NCBI GenBank assembly: GCA_032358165.1 | Contig: JAALGY010000008.1 | Location: 434,001 to 498,000, forward strand | Direction: 5' to 3' | DNA from: Diplosphaera chodatii | Lineage: Eukaryota > Chlorophyta > Trebouxiophyceae > Prasiolales > Stichococcaceae | DNA length: 64,000 nucleotides | Part shown: piece after piece, positions 1 through 12,385 of the stretch | Layout: every line of letters starts with the position of its first letter | Numbering within the stretch: the stretch's first letter is position 1 | Notes under the pieces: model-generated | Seen by the model: only the letters and a program-made list of their open reading frames with translations | What the model was told of the DNA's origin: nothing | Database searches by the model: none | Position numbers and translations under genes: made by a program

Positions 1-2889
1 GTGAGGCTCGCTACCTCTCGTCTGAACCGTCGTCACAGTGTGTAAAATCGGCCACTGTGTAGCACAGCACATGGCACTTTGAAAACATGCTGCAAAAGGT
101 TCTACACTTCACCTCGGCTTGCCCACTGTGCAGCCCGGCACGGCTCAGTGCTGCAGTGGCAGCACCGCCAGATAGCACTGCGCCGCTGATTACTGCAGGT
201 GGGCATGCTGCAGTGCTACACCAAGGTCACCTGTGCGGCATGTCACAGTACCTCATACAAGCCTTCGTGCAGCTGCCAAGTACCTCCTTGTCGCACTGCA
301 AGCTGCTGCTTTCATTGCATCACAGCTTGCTGGCAGAGTAAGGCAGGTTGTGTGCCTCAAAGGGGGCGTGACGCTGGATGAGGCTGAGTTGGATGTGGAG
401 GTGGCCGTTTTGAGAAGCGAGCTGGATGCCCTGGAGTACGTCCGCGACGAAGCTCGTTCCGCAGGTGCGCACTCAGTGGACCGTAGGCACGCCACCTCGC
501 AGTTGAAGCAGGCACCCTCATGTTATCTTGTCTCCGGCTAGGCAATCATCACAGCAGGCAGACTGCTGTAGCTATGGTGTGCTTGTCTGCCGATCACAAA
601 CGTAGCTGTCCCTTGCCGCGTGCAGCTCAGGAGCAGGGCTCCTACGAACCCGAGCTGCAGCCATTGCCATCGGAGGCTGAACTGGCAGCGCTGCCCGCAG
701 CGCAGCGGCCCGAGCCGCGCTCCTACTTTGCTGAGCCCCTTGGCTGGCGCTACCAGGTTAGTAGAACGCAGCCCCTCCGCAGTTGCTGTGGGGGTGATTA
801 GCACAATAGGTGGCTGCGGATAGGAGGGGAGCTGCACGGATCCTGGCAAGCACAGCTATCCTGACATCTTGTGGCCATGACGGATGTTTGTTTCCATGAG
901 ACACGATGACGGATGGTTGTGGAATCTTCTGCTTGCAGACTTCTTTGCAGAGGGGTCTTAAACACTCCCTTTGGCAAATACACATGCAGGCAAGCAATGC
1001 GCAGGCCAGTCTGGCGGGCTGCAAACCCCGTGTCACAGCGCAGCTGCCGCCCAACTGCCAGGGCAACCAACTGCGTGGCAGCCTGCAGGCGGTGCTGACG
1101 GTGAGCACCGTCTGGTTGGCGATCACACTCGCGGGCATGGCAGCCAGGATGTGGATGTGAACTCATCACAGTGCTCTGATGAATTTGTCGAGTCCCTCGA
1201 ACATCGTACACAGCCCTAGTACCAAGAGGCCCATGTATCTTTGGTGCCTATGGTGCCCAGCGGCCAAGTCTGTCTCTTAGCTGCCCGTGATGACGCCAGT
1301 GATCATGTGTGGATGCAGCAAGGCCTGCAGTATAGGCTGCTGGCAAACATGTGCACAGGCAGCCGCGCGCCGATCGGCTGGCAGGTGATATCTTCGCCAA
1401 ATTCTGGTGCTCAGAACCAATGACATGATTGTCACGGTACAGAGCACACCATGTGTACAAGTGAAACAGGAGCCGTGTCCCTATGCAAGCAGCCGTCGCT
1501 GACTGGCCATCTGGGTTTGCAGGTAATCGCATTGGAGAAAATTCCTACGCGCAACTTCATCCTCGAGTACACAGGCGGGTGGCGTGGTAGCTGTTGCACT
1601 GTGTTCAGCCAAATGACGCTGCAGATGCATCGGGTTTTCACTATGTCTTTCAGACGTGTTCAGGCTGTATAGCTACCAAGTCTACATCCGCTTATGTCAC
1701 GAACTGCTATCGTGACTAGATCAAAACAACTCGTGCGGAGCAGTGAGCTGCGCTTGTCCATGCTTTGGTTGGAGGCCACCAAAACCTGTCACAACCTGCA
1801 AGTCATGGTCCTTGTCGTTGCAGGGAAGTATCTGAGTGCCAAACAGGCGAAGCGTCGTGAGGCCAAGGCAGCCAAGGACCGCGAAGCCCGCTGCTTCCTG
1901 TGGGACCTGCAGAATGACCTCGTGCGGAAGGAGAAGTTCGCGCCAGTGGAGGTGCTGCTGCTCTGCCTGTCCTCCCGACGCGGCGTGCAGACGAACACTC
2001 GCATGACGTGTCAACCTTGTTTGCCAGCTCGACTGAAAGTTGCTGCTGGCTGGGCAGCACCGGGATAGGGTCCACAACTGAGTCTTGTGTGGATGCCGCG
2101 TGCTGCTAGGCTGTGCATGTGCAGTATGTGACCGCACCTGCTGTCATCAGCTCTGGTTTCGTCAGCGTGGAGCTAACATCTGGCCACAGTGTGCAACCTA
2201 AGACTCTGATGTGCGCTGCTGTCGACAGGCATCTCGCAGAGCAGTGGAGTCGGCAGAGGATGGTCCTTGCACGGTGCTGTGGGAGCGCGGCGCTGCGTCT
2301 GTCATCGACGCAAAGCTGGCTGGCAACAGCTCGAGGCTGCTCAACCACTGCTGCCGCCCCAATGTTGCGGTGAGGCCCCGCCCGCACACTGGGCCTGCTG
2401 CTGTGTGCACTGCAGTGCATACGTTGCACATGCTGGTTGACAGGCTGGCCTGCACATCAGCTGACTGATGTGCTGTACAGGCTGTGGAGGTGCGCCAGAG
2501 ACACGGCTACTCGCGCATCGTCACATTCGCGCTGCGGGACATCCAACGTGGGGAGAGCCTGAACCTTGACTATATGCCAGATGTGAGCAGTGTTCTAGTC
2601 AACACGGCAGTGTTGACTTTCGTACCACGGCAGTGTGCTGTTGCAGCGTGCATCTGCAGCATGCACCAGGCACTGCACCATGCTGACACCGGGAGTGGCC
2701 CCATCAATGGTCTTGCATGTTTAGCGGTGCATCTGCTCAGTGCAGCATCTGTGGAACATGGCCAACACGTTGCTGCCATTAGTGCGGCCCGTGGCTGCTC
2801 TGCAGTTTGTGGAGGCGTTCCGGCGGGACAAGATTGGGCTGAAGAAGTGCCTGTGCGGCGCCGACAACTGCCGCGGCGTCACCCTGTGA
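1..2889 (+). CDS. SET-domain lysine methyltransferase, tandem copy 1 (3' part; gene begins before window)
   Basis: This is the C-terminal part of a SET-domain protein, a family that methylates lysines on histones or other proteins with S-adenosylmethionine. Exons that keep phase are 347-464, 626-756, 990-1100, 1319-1384, 1523-1574, 1824-1945, 2229-2369, 2481-2582 and 2806-2889. They encode the SET start (IGWQ then IALEKIP, ILEYTG), the core with NHCCRPN where most family members have NHSCxPN, the LNLDYMP catalytic tyrosine stretch, and a post-SET zinc knuckle (CLCGADNCRG) just before the stop. No cysteine-rich pre-SET is visible. The copy at 3.8-10.9 kb matches it exon for exon. Odd points: the intron after 1574 would need a GC donor, and the donor after the 1824 exon has moved 9 nt. 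It may be functional or beginning to decay. Substrate is unknown; the SUV39/SET2-like post-SET suggests a histone. Confidence 0.8.
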
Positions 2890-3150
2890 TGCAGCATCCT
2901 GTAGCGCGCTGCTGCAACGCTGCTGTGCGGCAGGTCTACAGCTGACAGCAGCGGCTTGGCGGGTCAGACAACGAGCAGCAAGCCACATGATGAACTTACA
3001 TAACTAACAAATTCTTATCCTGCAGAAGCCAGTCAGCAATGAAGGACAACATGGGCGCATGCTGCTGTGTTGTTTGCACAGCAACATCGCTCATACATGC
3101 TGCAATATTGGGATACTTGTAGTCTGGTTCGTGGTTTTGCTTATGATTAT
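1..3150 (+). repeat. Tandem duplication unit, copy A
   Basis: This stretch aligns with 7.9-11.15 kb in both coding and flanking sequence. Shared non-coding marks include the phrase around 120-160 reading CCCACTGTGCAGCCCGGCAC (CCCGCTGTGCAGCCCGGCAC near 8010) and the 3' flank near 3080-3130 ending GGGATACTTGTAGT (again near 11100). Coding exons are well conserved and introns diverged, so the duplication is not recent. The left edge lies outside the window. Confidence 0.8.
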
Positions 3151-3826
3151 GACGGCAACATCCAGTCTCCCTCTGATCGGATTCACGTCAAGGCAGCAGA
3201 CACGAGAGTTCTGAACCTCTTGCTTGAGGGCAGCCTTGCCTTGTGCAGAGCTGGCAAGTGCTGCGACACTCCCTCGGTCAACCCCCTGATGAATGGCATG
3301 CATGCTGTGGGCAGATTAGTGCTCCCACTCGACCATCACGCGTGGCCGTCTTTGAGCATTTGGAGTACCAAGGCGCTGTGTACACGCACCAACAACCGCA
3401 GCCACATGCCGGTCGCAAGCATGGCGATGCATCATGTGCAGATTGCCGAGACGCTTGCCTGAGATTCAAGGGCATTACCTATGATCTGACACTTCAGGTG
3501 ATTGGCACGGACACCTGCATAGCAGTAAAGAGGCGGTGTCAAGTCGCTTCACCCGTACTGGTGATCTCGGCGACCTCGCAGTGCCAGCGCCTTCGTTCAG
3601 CAACCATTGCTCCTCACCCTGCAGCTGGCAAAATGCATTCAAGGTCTGGCGAGCAGCTTTTACTTGAATGATGCTCTTGCATGGCATGTTCGCACCAACA
3701 GGACCTTGTAGACGGGACGCCGCTGGACAACATCTATGTGGCGCGCCAGGCTGGCAGTGCGATCATGAGGAGGCGACTGCATCGTCCGCAGCGGAGCAGC
3801 GTTGAACACGAGCCGGACCACAGGAG
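2890..3826. other. Interval between the two SET genes
   Basis: It holds the 3' flank of copy 1 (homologous to the flank of copy 2 to about 3150) and, by inference, the promoter and 5' leader of copy 2. An in-frame stop at 3803 closes the frame just upstream of the proposed start at 3827. Short open frames near 3340-3500 exist, but I recognise no domain in them. Confidence 0.4.
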
Positions 3827-6800
3827 ATGCGTGCGCCAGCAGATGCAGCTGCAGCTTGTGGCACACCGCACGGCGCATCCACAGCAGCTGCTGGCTGTGA
3901 TGGGACAGCATTCATGGTTGGCAGGGCTTCCACGGCGGCGCCAACAGCGTCCGCGACCCTAGCCGCTGCTGCGTGTCCTATGCAGTTGCAGCAGCCGGCA
4001 GCAAGCATACCACATCCGCCTGCTGCAGCCCAGCCCTTAGAACAACCGGGGGCGCCACGCACGTCACCGTGCTGCAGCAACAGCCAAACTGCCGGTGACC
4101 GGCTGCAAGGGACTGCCTTGCAGCAGCTGGACAGCGCGAGGCTCGAGGTGGGCTACAGCTATGGTGACAGTATGGGCCACTTGCCAATGCACATGCAGCA
4201 CAAGCATTTTTTGCTGTACAGATTGTTTGCTGAGTTCTACAGCACACGAACAAGGAACAGCCCACTGACAGACATCCACATATGGCAGGCTCAGCGGGCA
4301 GCCCAAGCGCCAGCCCAAAGCAGGCGGATGGCAATGCAGCGGCAGGACAGTCACAGACGCATCGTGCCATGCCTGCATGCTGGCTGAAGCTGCAGCAGGC
4401 GCCGGCCGGCTGCCGGGGCATCTGGGACTGCCTCAGCCCACGGAGCACTGAGGCTGCAGCGGCGCCACGCCGCAGCCCTGATGCGCCTTGCGCCAACAGC
4501 GTGGCCAGGGCATACAGCTTGTTCTTCGCGCAGCGGCGGCAGCAATTGGCTCAGCTGCCGGCGGAGGCCCAGCATGTCAGGTCCCCTCCAGGGCAGGGCA
4601 CCCCGCAGCGGCCGCACATTATTGGGGGCGCCGGCTCGAAGGATCAGCCGATCGACTTGGCGGCATCCGACGACGACGAGCTATGTGAGTGGGACCTGCC
4701 ATGAGCCCATACACACGACCGCCTGCAAGTCAAACTGCGGTGTGGAATGGCCTCCTTTGGTGCTGTGCAGGTGTTCCAGCGCAGCTCGCGGATTTGCATG
4801 TTGTCGGTGCCCACGCCGCCCCTGCCACAGGCGGTGCAGCCGCAGCGTCTGTGCCAGCTGCTGAGGGCGCTCGCACAGCTGCTGCCGACAGGCCTGCAGC
4901 GCCCGGCGTGGCAGCAGCTTTGGGCGCCACAGCGTCCAATGGCAATGTGCGCTCGGCCATCTTCAGGCCAGCTCAGCCCAGCCTGGGCGCCAGCTCAGCA
5001 GTGGAGCTGTTGAGGAGCGTCAGCGGGGACACCGTCGAGCTGCTGTCGGATACAGACGACACACTGCCTGCTACAGTCTCCACAGAGCTGTGCACGGATG
5101 CTGTGGTGTCCACCGCCACCAGCAGAGGCGGCCCACATTGCAGTGGCACGCCAGCGGACGAGGCCACCAGTGCTCACTGCGATGGTGCAGCAGCTGCCAT
5201 CAGGACTACCGGGGACGTGAGAGGCGCCGCCGAGCCGCCGCTTGCCGGCGAGCGTGCCCGCACCCGCAGCCTGAGTCCGCCGCCTGCCAAGCGCCAGTGC
5301 AGCGCATCAGCAGGCGCTGACGCTGGCTCAGCTGACGGCGTAGCAGGCGGTGCAGCACCGCGTGGCGAGCCTGCACGTCCTACTTCCTTGGGAGTCAAGC
5401 CCCCTGAACCCTGCACACAGCCGCCGATACATAACCCGGCCGCAACGGCCGTTGCAGCCCCCAGAATGGCGCAGCAGCGACCGTCAGCATTCGCCAGCGT
5501 GGCGTCCGCAGTGCATGCAGCAATGGCTGGCGGGGCCCTGTCGCTCACCCCGTCACGGCGCTCTGACACGGCAGCGGCAGCTGGAGCCCAGCAGCAGCAG
5601 GATGCCCTCCCACAGGTATGGTGGGAGCATGGCAGCGCAGCCTTCTGCCGCTGCCTGATGTGGTGGATGTTGGACAGAGCCCTCGGTCTCGATTCAATAC
5701 GGCGACCATGCCAGGGCGTTAAGTGATGCGTGATCCTGATCACGCAGGCTCTGGCAGCCGTGGATGCACCCTTCTGCAATGCCAACACAGAGCTGCAGCT
5801 GCCTCACAGTGCTTTGGCAGCCGCCACATTTCTGGACTGGGATGGGTGGGACCCGCTCCAGTTGCCACACCCACTTGAGACAGCGGACAGCAGGCGGTCG
5901 CGCTGCGTCCTGATCAAGAAGGTGCTATTCGTCACCGGCAACAGCGCCCAGCGGGACCATGCTGCAACGGTGCAGGTACACCTTGACTATAGCACTGAAG
6001 GGTTGGCTTGCAGCATGTCAGCAAGGCCATGGAAACACAACTGTGCCATCTGCTTTCGGTGCACTCACAACAGTCGCGGCAGCAGTTGGCTGTTATTGTT
6101 TTTCACCCACAGCCTGCATTGCACTGAGCGTCCTGCTTCGTGTGCTTCGCAGCTCGACTTTGACAGCAGCTTGGCTCACGGCACCTGGTCCACGTGGGGT
6201 TGGGGGCCCATAGCAACAGCACTCGGCGGCGACCCTGACACCGACACCGTACGCTTTGCACGGCTGGGCAGGCACAAGCACGGCGAGCCGAGCAGGTCGG
6301 CTACAAGAACGACTGCGCTGGTGTCTCGGCATGATCGTGGTTGCTGTGGGTCATGCATGAGCTTGGCGGGCATGTTACTGAGCGCAGTCTGCTGCAACCT
6401 GGTTGAAACATCATCAGGAGGTACCGGTTGAGCATCGTTGACCATGGTGTGCGGGCCATGCTGCGCAGGCTCCACGTCGCACTCATCAGCGGCGGACAGA
6501 CCTCCCGTGAACGTTCCTCCGGAGCTGGCCAGCAGGGTGTGGGTGCTGCCGCGGCCAGCGACCGCGTTGCTGCAAAGCCGCTGCCCATGGCTGGTGATTG
6601 CAAGGCCACAGGAGCCAGCCCTGTTCAGGGCGTCAGTGCCACCGCACCCCCACAGCAGTCAAAGCTGCAGTTGCTGCCTGCAGCCTGCCAGTCTGAGTGC
6701 ATCGAAGCAGCAGCAAAGGACGCGGCTGGGCAGACCAACAGCAGCAGCCTTGCAGATGTGGCTGACGGCGGAAGTTTCGGGACGGCTCTGAGTGGCAGGC

Positions 6801-9800
6801 GGAGCAAGCGCAAGCTCTCCCGGCTACGGAGTACCGAGCATGGTCCCGCCGTCGCCAATGCATGGTCACTGAGGCTGCCGCCAGCACGGTCGTGTCAGCC
6901 GTTTGTGGATCACAGCAACGGCCAGATCCCTGAGTCAGAGCGCCTCCAGTCAAAGGTGTCCTGTGGAAAGAAGTATCTGTGCCATATCCAATGGCGGCAT
7001 GTCAATCCTTGTAAAGGGCCTTGCCTTCATCAGCTGGCCATTCAACCACACTCTCGCTGATGCCATCCTGGAATGTGCTGCAGGTGCTGACAGCTGCTGA
7101 CGCAAGACAGTGGCTTCGCCGCGTGTGTGTGTCGGAGGGCATGGCACGCTGGCTGCTGCCCAGAAGCATTCCCGCGCTGCAACAAGGTATGGGACATGTG
7201 CACACATGCTCAGGAAGCTGATGACCCTGCACAGGTTGGGGCCTCGTCAGCCCAGCACATGACAGTCCTGCCGCTCAACAGCACAGGCTCCACACAGGGT
7301 TTGTGCATTTGATGATGCGCAGGACATGTGTGTTGTAGGTGACACAGCGGTTGGCCACGATATACAGGCAACCCTGCAGGGCGGCGGTGCCGCATTGTTG
7401 TATCACCTGCAATACCGTGAGTCTTACACGTGCGTCGTTGACCTCTGGCTGCTCTACTCTTCTGGATCAGCCCAGAGGCCATAGTCACCAGCAATATTGG
7501 GCGAGCATGCTATGCATATCAACATGGGTTGCACTCCATGAAGCTGACGACCTTGCATATCATCCGAAACAAGGTTGTGTGCACTGACACAACATCTCGT
7601 CTCTGCCCAGGTTCAAAAGGTGTTGCATCAGCGGCAGTGAATGGGAAGCCTGGGCTGCTGCCAACCCTGCGGAGGCTGGGTCCGTATTGACAATGACCCT
7701 TTCCCGCGGCCGCCGCTCGCTGGTCATCAAGCTCATCGCCGGGGCTAACACTGCAGGCGGGAGCGCCAACGATGCTGCTGCTGGTGGTGGCGTCATCTCG
7801 GCGCCGCCCAGCCACGGTAGCGACGGTGCTGGCCGGACTACCTGGCAGCAGCCAGTTGCAATGCGCCAGGGCGTGCTTGTGAACACGTGGGCGCTTGCTT
7901 ACCTCTTGTTGCAATCATCTATAACATCACCTGGAAAGTTGACCACTGTGCAGCACAGGACACGGCAGTCTGCAAATATGCGTCCAATCTGCTTCTGGAC
8001 CCACACCGGCTTGCCCGCTGTGCAGCCCGGCACGGCTCAGTGCTGCAGTGCCAGCAGTGTCAGATGGCACGGCGGAGCAACTCCATGCAAGCTGGAAGGC
8101 TGCGGAGCTATGTCATGGTGTGGCGGCATGTCCCAGTTGCTCATGCACGTTTCTGCTGCTAAGTACCTCTTGTTTGCACTGCAAGCTACGTTTGCTGTCA
8201 TAGCAGCCTTCCGGCAGAGCAATGCGTGTTGTGTGCTCAAAGGGGGCGAAACCCTGGACGAGGCTGGTTGGGAAGCCGGCATCACGAGCAGCGAGCAGGA
8301 GGCGCTGGAGCACGCCCGCGCCGCCGTGTTCTTCGCAGGTGTGTAACCATGTCTACCAGAGTGGCATGTCTGATGCACAAACCGTGTCAAAGTGATCACA
8401 CCACACAGGCCAGTTTGGGAAGCCCCACGATGCTGTCGCATGCGCCATTCCTGATACAGGCATGCCACCTCCAAAGTGACGCAGTTAGCCAGCACATCAA
8501 CTTGTCGTTATGGTTGGCTTGCAAACCATTGCAGCAAGCTCATGTTGCTGCTGCTGCTGCTGTTGAGTGCCTGTCTGCCGATGCAAACCATGCCTGGTCC
8601 GTCACTGCCTGCAGCTCAGGAGCGGAGCTCCTATACACCAGAGCTGCAGTGGTTGCCACGGGAGGTTGACCTAGCAGCGCTGCCAGCATCGCAGCGGCCC
8701 GAGCGACGCGCCTACTTTGCTCTGCCTCTGGGTTGGCGCTACCAGGTTTGTGATACTTAGCCTCTCAGCAGTTGTTATGAGGACACTCAGCGCAAGAGGC
8801 GCTGCAAATAGTGAGTGGGCTGCATGGACTCTGCTGGACCAGCTATCCTACCGTCTGTGACCATCACTAACGGCCTGTGCATTTTGCATCGGTTGGGACA
8901 CCATCACAAATGTGATTTCAATCCTCTGCTTGAGGGATCCCGTGCAGAGGAGCCTTTGATGCTGCCCTTGGCAATGCACACGCAGGCAAGCAATGCGCAG
9001 GCAAGCGTCACTGGCTGCAACCTCCCCACCCCAGTGGCAGCGCTGCTGCCGCCCAACCCGGGCAGCCCACCGCGTGGCAGCGTGCGGGCTGTGCTGACGG
9101 TGAGCACAGTCTTATTGGCAACAGTGTTCGGTCATTGCACTTGCCGTATATGCATCATGAAACACCACAACAGCCTGTGGTCACATCGCTGCACACTTTC
9201 CGACCTGAGCATACAGTATCCCATCTCAGCCCCTGTGGCTGGTCCTGGCAGTGGCGAGCTGACCATGTGTCAGCTGCCATAATGCTAGCGATCCTCTCAC
9301 ACATGCAGGAAGGCCTGCAGTACCGGCTGCTGGCCAACATGTGCACAGGGCGCCGCGCGCCGATCGGCTGGCAGGTGATCGGGTTGTTAGTGCCTGAGGT
9401 GTCCTGACTGCTGATGTGTGGTATCTGCTTCAAACACGCCTGTGTGCACGTCTATTCAAGCCGAGAGTTATTGTCCTTGACTGCTGCGCGCTCTTATGAG
9501 TACATGATCTGGGGCTGCAGGTGCTCGCGATGGAGGACATCCCGGCGCAGGGGTTCATCCTTGAGTACACAGGTGGGTGTTACAAGATACATTGCACTTG
9601 ATCCATCCAGATCACGTTGCACTTTTGTTGCCCTTTTCCTGTATTCAGTAACTTCAGTATCACGCCTGTGGTCATGCTGTGCAGCTGTCAGGCGTTGACC
9701 CTGCTCCATACCTAATTTGCACTCAGTCTTCTTCGAACAGGAACCTTGCAGATGGACGAGCTGTGATTCCACAATAAGTACAAAGGTGCAACGACGTCGG

Positions 9801-10892
9801 TGATTTTGCAAGGCATCATTCGCTGTTGCTGCAGGTGAATACCTCACCGTCAACGAGGTGGAGCAACGGGAGGCCGAGGCAGCCAGGAAGCGCGAGCCCC
9901 GCTGCTTCCTGTGGGACCTGCAGTGCCGTGATGTGCGAAAGGAGCAGGTGCCAATGTACCTGCCTCCTGTGCTCATGATGCAGCGTGCAGACACCTCACT
10001 CATTTGAATTTCAACCTTGCCAGCTGGGCCTGCGGGCGCCGCTGTCATGACGCTGGCAGCGCCCTGACATGGTTCAGCCAAGTCTGTGTGCTTGTTGACA
10101 GGTGCCGTGTGCTGCTGGGTTTGCGTGCCAGTCTGTGAATGGTCAGGGTCCATGTGCTGTGTCATCAGCACCGTCTGGTAAAGTGGAGCTGACATTTGAT
10201 AGCGGCATGCTGCCGTCAGCAGGAGCCTTGCACAGCAGAGGAATCAGCGGGGCAATCATCTCGTACAGTGCGCTGGGAGCGGAGCTCTGTGTCTGCCATC
10301 GACGCAAAGTATGCTGGCAACATGTCCAGGCTGTTCAACCACAGCTGCAGACCCAACATCAAGGTAGCGGTCCGCTCCTGACAGCCCTGTAGTGGGCCGT
10401 GGCTGTTGTGCACTGTGGCCACTTTGCATGCGCCCCACGGTGTGCAGCTCACCTGCGCAACACGCTGACCGTTGTGACTCCGCAGGCTGTGGAGGTGCGG
10501 CAGAGACATGGCTACGCACGCATCCTCATATTTGCGCAGCGGAACATCAAGCGCGGGGAGAGCCTGGACCTAGATTACATGCCCAATGTGAGCATCTTCT
10601 CAGACTGCACAGTGTCGACTTCCATACCATGGCAGTGTGCAGTTGCAGCGGGCATCTGCAGCATGCACCAAGCGTTGCATCACGCTGTCAGCGGGATGTG
10701 GGCCCATGTGTGCTGTTGCCTGTCCAGCGTTGCGTTTGCTAGGTACAGTGCTGTGCAACATGGCCGGCACTTTTGCTGAACTGATTGCGCCTTGTGGCTG
10801 CCGTGCAGTTTGTCGAAGCGTTCCGCCGGGACAAAATTGGGCTGAAGAAGTGCCTGTGCGGCGCCGACAACTGCCGCGGCGTCACTCTGTAA
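3827..10892 (+). CDS. SET-domain lysine methyltransferase, tandem copy 2, with SUMO-interacting-like N-terminus
   Basis: A hand-built 19-exon model keeps phase throughout and gives 1,258 residues: 3827-4163, 4289-4684, 4771-5615, 5748-5975, 6153-6295, 6418-6955, 7084-7186, 7339-7416, 7611-7679, 7757-7872, 8218-8338, 8615-8745, 8986-9099, 9309-9374, 9521-9572, 9835-9947, 10223-10363, 10486-10587, 10809-10892. The N-terminal third is Ala/Pro/Gln-rich and carries QPIDLAASDDDE and VELLSDTDD, both shaped like SUMO-interacting motifs, and a basic PPPAKRQ that could be nuclear targeting. The middle is unrecognised. The C-terminus is SET (GWQ-LAMEDIP, ILEYTG, NHSCRPN, LDLDYMP) plus post-SET (CLCGADNCRG). 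Role by family: chromatin lysine methylation in the nucleus. The weakest points are the ATG at 3827 and the GTCCGT donor after 7679. The C-terminal exons are secure; the N-terminal ones are inference supported by phase. Confidence 0.75.
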
Positions 10893-11150
10893 TGCAGCCT
10901 GCAGCACGCTGCTGCAATGCTGCCCGTGCAGCAGTCCTATGGCTGCGACCGGCTGGCTTGGCGGGTCAGGCAACGAGCAGCAAGCCACATGACGATACCT
11001 GTATAACTACATTATTCTTGTGCTATCAGTCAGCAGTGTAGGGCCACCTGGACGCACGCTGCTGGTTTGTTGGCACAGCGATGTTGCTCATGCTGGGATT
11101 TCGGGATACTTGTAGTGGTCAGTGGTTTGTGGTCAAAGTCGCAAGCAGCT
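7900..11150 (+). repeat. Tandem duplication unit, copy B
   Basis: Second copy of the unit at 1-3150. Equivalent coding exons have identical lengths in most cases (66, 52, 141, 102 and 84 nt in both). The exon at 9835-9947 is shorter than its partner because its donor sits 9 nt earlier. Confidence 0.8.
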
Positions 11151-11819
11151 GCCTTTTGCCCTCTTGAGAATCTACAAGACCCGCAAGCCATCTGCAGCTA
11201 TTGCTATCTCTCTCTCACTCTTCTCTCTTCACATGGCTCGCCAGGGCTTCAGCGGTGGCAGGGACCCTAACCTGGACACTGCGTTTTCTCGGCAAAATCG
11301 AACTGCCAGCACTGCTGATGTGCTGAACTGACGATGGGGCTACTGCACGCTTTGTAGACGCTGCACCGCTGACACTTTGCAGTCCTCATCCCACACAGTC
11401 AACAGCAACTTGTCTTACCCGCGACGCCTCCAATGGTAGGCACTCCATGATTTGCTCACTGTTGCAGGCAGTCAGACGCTATCTGAGCTGTTCCGTCGGC
11501 TGGCTCCAGCAATCCAACCCTGCAAACAGCTGCTACTTGTTGCTGATGCGCACTTTGTGTATCTGATGCTGCACCGCGGTCAGTCATTGCCACGACAGTG
11601 TGGGACACATGTCGAAGATATCTCGATCTGTGCTGCACTTGCCCATGATAACATGGCACCCAAACGTAGCCTGCCTGCTTGCACGTGGTGAATCGCCGGA
11701 ATGTGACCGCTTCCAAAGGAGCAGGGCTCGTGCGTGCAGAATGCCTTCACTTGCCGCTTTGAGCTAGCTAGCTACGCGTGTGCGGTGTCATGGCCGAATG
11801 TGCAGAGACACATCTCTTC
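10893..11819. other. Intergenic, no gene seen
   Basis: It holds the 3' flank of SET copy 2 (duplicated to about 11150) and the upstream region of the small lysine-rich gene. Open frames near 11450 show no recognisable motif. A T/C-rich run with repeated CTCTC lies near 11207-11230. Confidence 0.4.
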
Positions 11820-12385
11820 ATGGCTGTGCAGGCACCCAAAAAGGAGTTCGTACCCAAACCGAACAGCAAGGCAGTCGCCAACGCCCCGAAGGGTGAGGCA
11901 CCAGCCTGCATGCGGGCATCTGGCAGCCTGCGATATTGCTGCTCGCATGTTGCAGCTACGATCTGGCTGCCCTGAGTGTCGGACACCACAGACGTCAAGC
12001 TGCCTGCCTGGCGTCTGAGCTGAGGGTCACGGCCGCAAGACAGGAGGCAACAAAGCAGGGACGGTCACTGAGGAGCCCTGCGGTCTGCTGGCAATGCATA
12101 CACAGACCTGACCACTGGCAATACTGCACTGCTCAGGTGGCAAGGCGAAGGACGCCAAGCGTGCAGCAGCCAAGGAGAAGAAGGCAGAGAAGTCAGGCGG
12201 CCTCGCCAGCATGGTGCGGACAAAACCTGTCTGATCAGTTGCCATTGGCAGTGAGTGACGAACATTGTGGCTTGTTCAGCTGCCCTTTTTCCATCGTCAA
12301 GTGAGCGCTGTAATTACAACAGCCTCTATGTGACATCACCCTGCCAAACCTCGCTTGCTGCTGCATGCAGGGCGGCAAGAAGTGA
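11820..12385 (+). CDS. Small lysine/alanine-rich basic protein, 54 aa, function unknown
   Basis: Three exons, 11820-11892, 12137-12213 and 12371-12385, join in phase with canonical GT-AG introns to give a 54-residue protein. It begins MAVQAPKKEFVPKPNSKAV, continues with a run rich in Lys and Ala (KEKKAEKSGG) and ends GGKK. There is no signal peptide, membrane segment or known domain. Composition suggests a disordered nucleic-acid- or ribosome-associated peptide, but that is a guess. Two introns in so short a frame, with phase kept, make a chance ORF unlikely. An upstream in-frame ATG at 11790 would add ten residues; 11820 was chosen because the lysine-rich body follows at once. Confidence 0.6.

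Noticed and set aside
337..382. Apparent frameshift in SET copy 1 relative to copy 2
   Set aside because: Using the AGGCAG acceptor (exon from 347) instead of the homologous one restores the frame, so a frameshift need not be assumed.
7611..7689. End of a separate gene at the TGA near 7687, splitting the SET copy 2 model
   Set aside because: A GTCCGT donor at 7680 joins in phase to 7757, and the whole chain to the SET exons stays in frame. A split cannot be fully excluded.
8545..8566. GCT/TGC trinucleotide run as a functional repeat
   Set aside because: It is a short microsatellite of about seven units inside an intron, common in GC-rich algal DNA.
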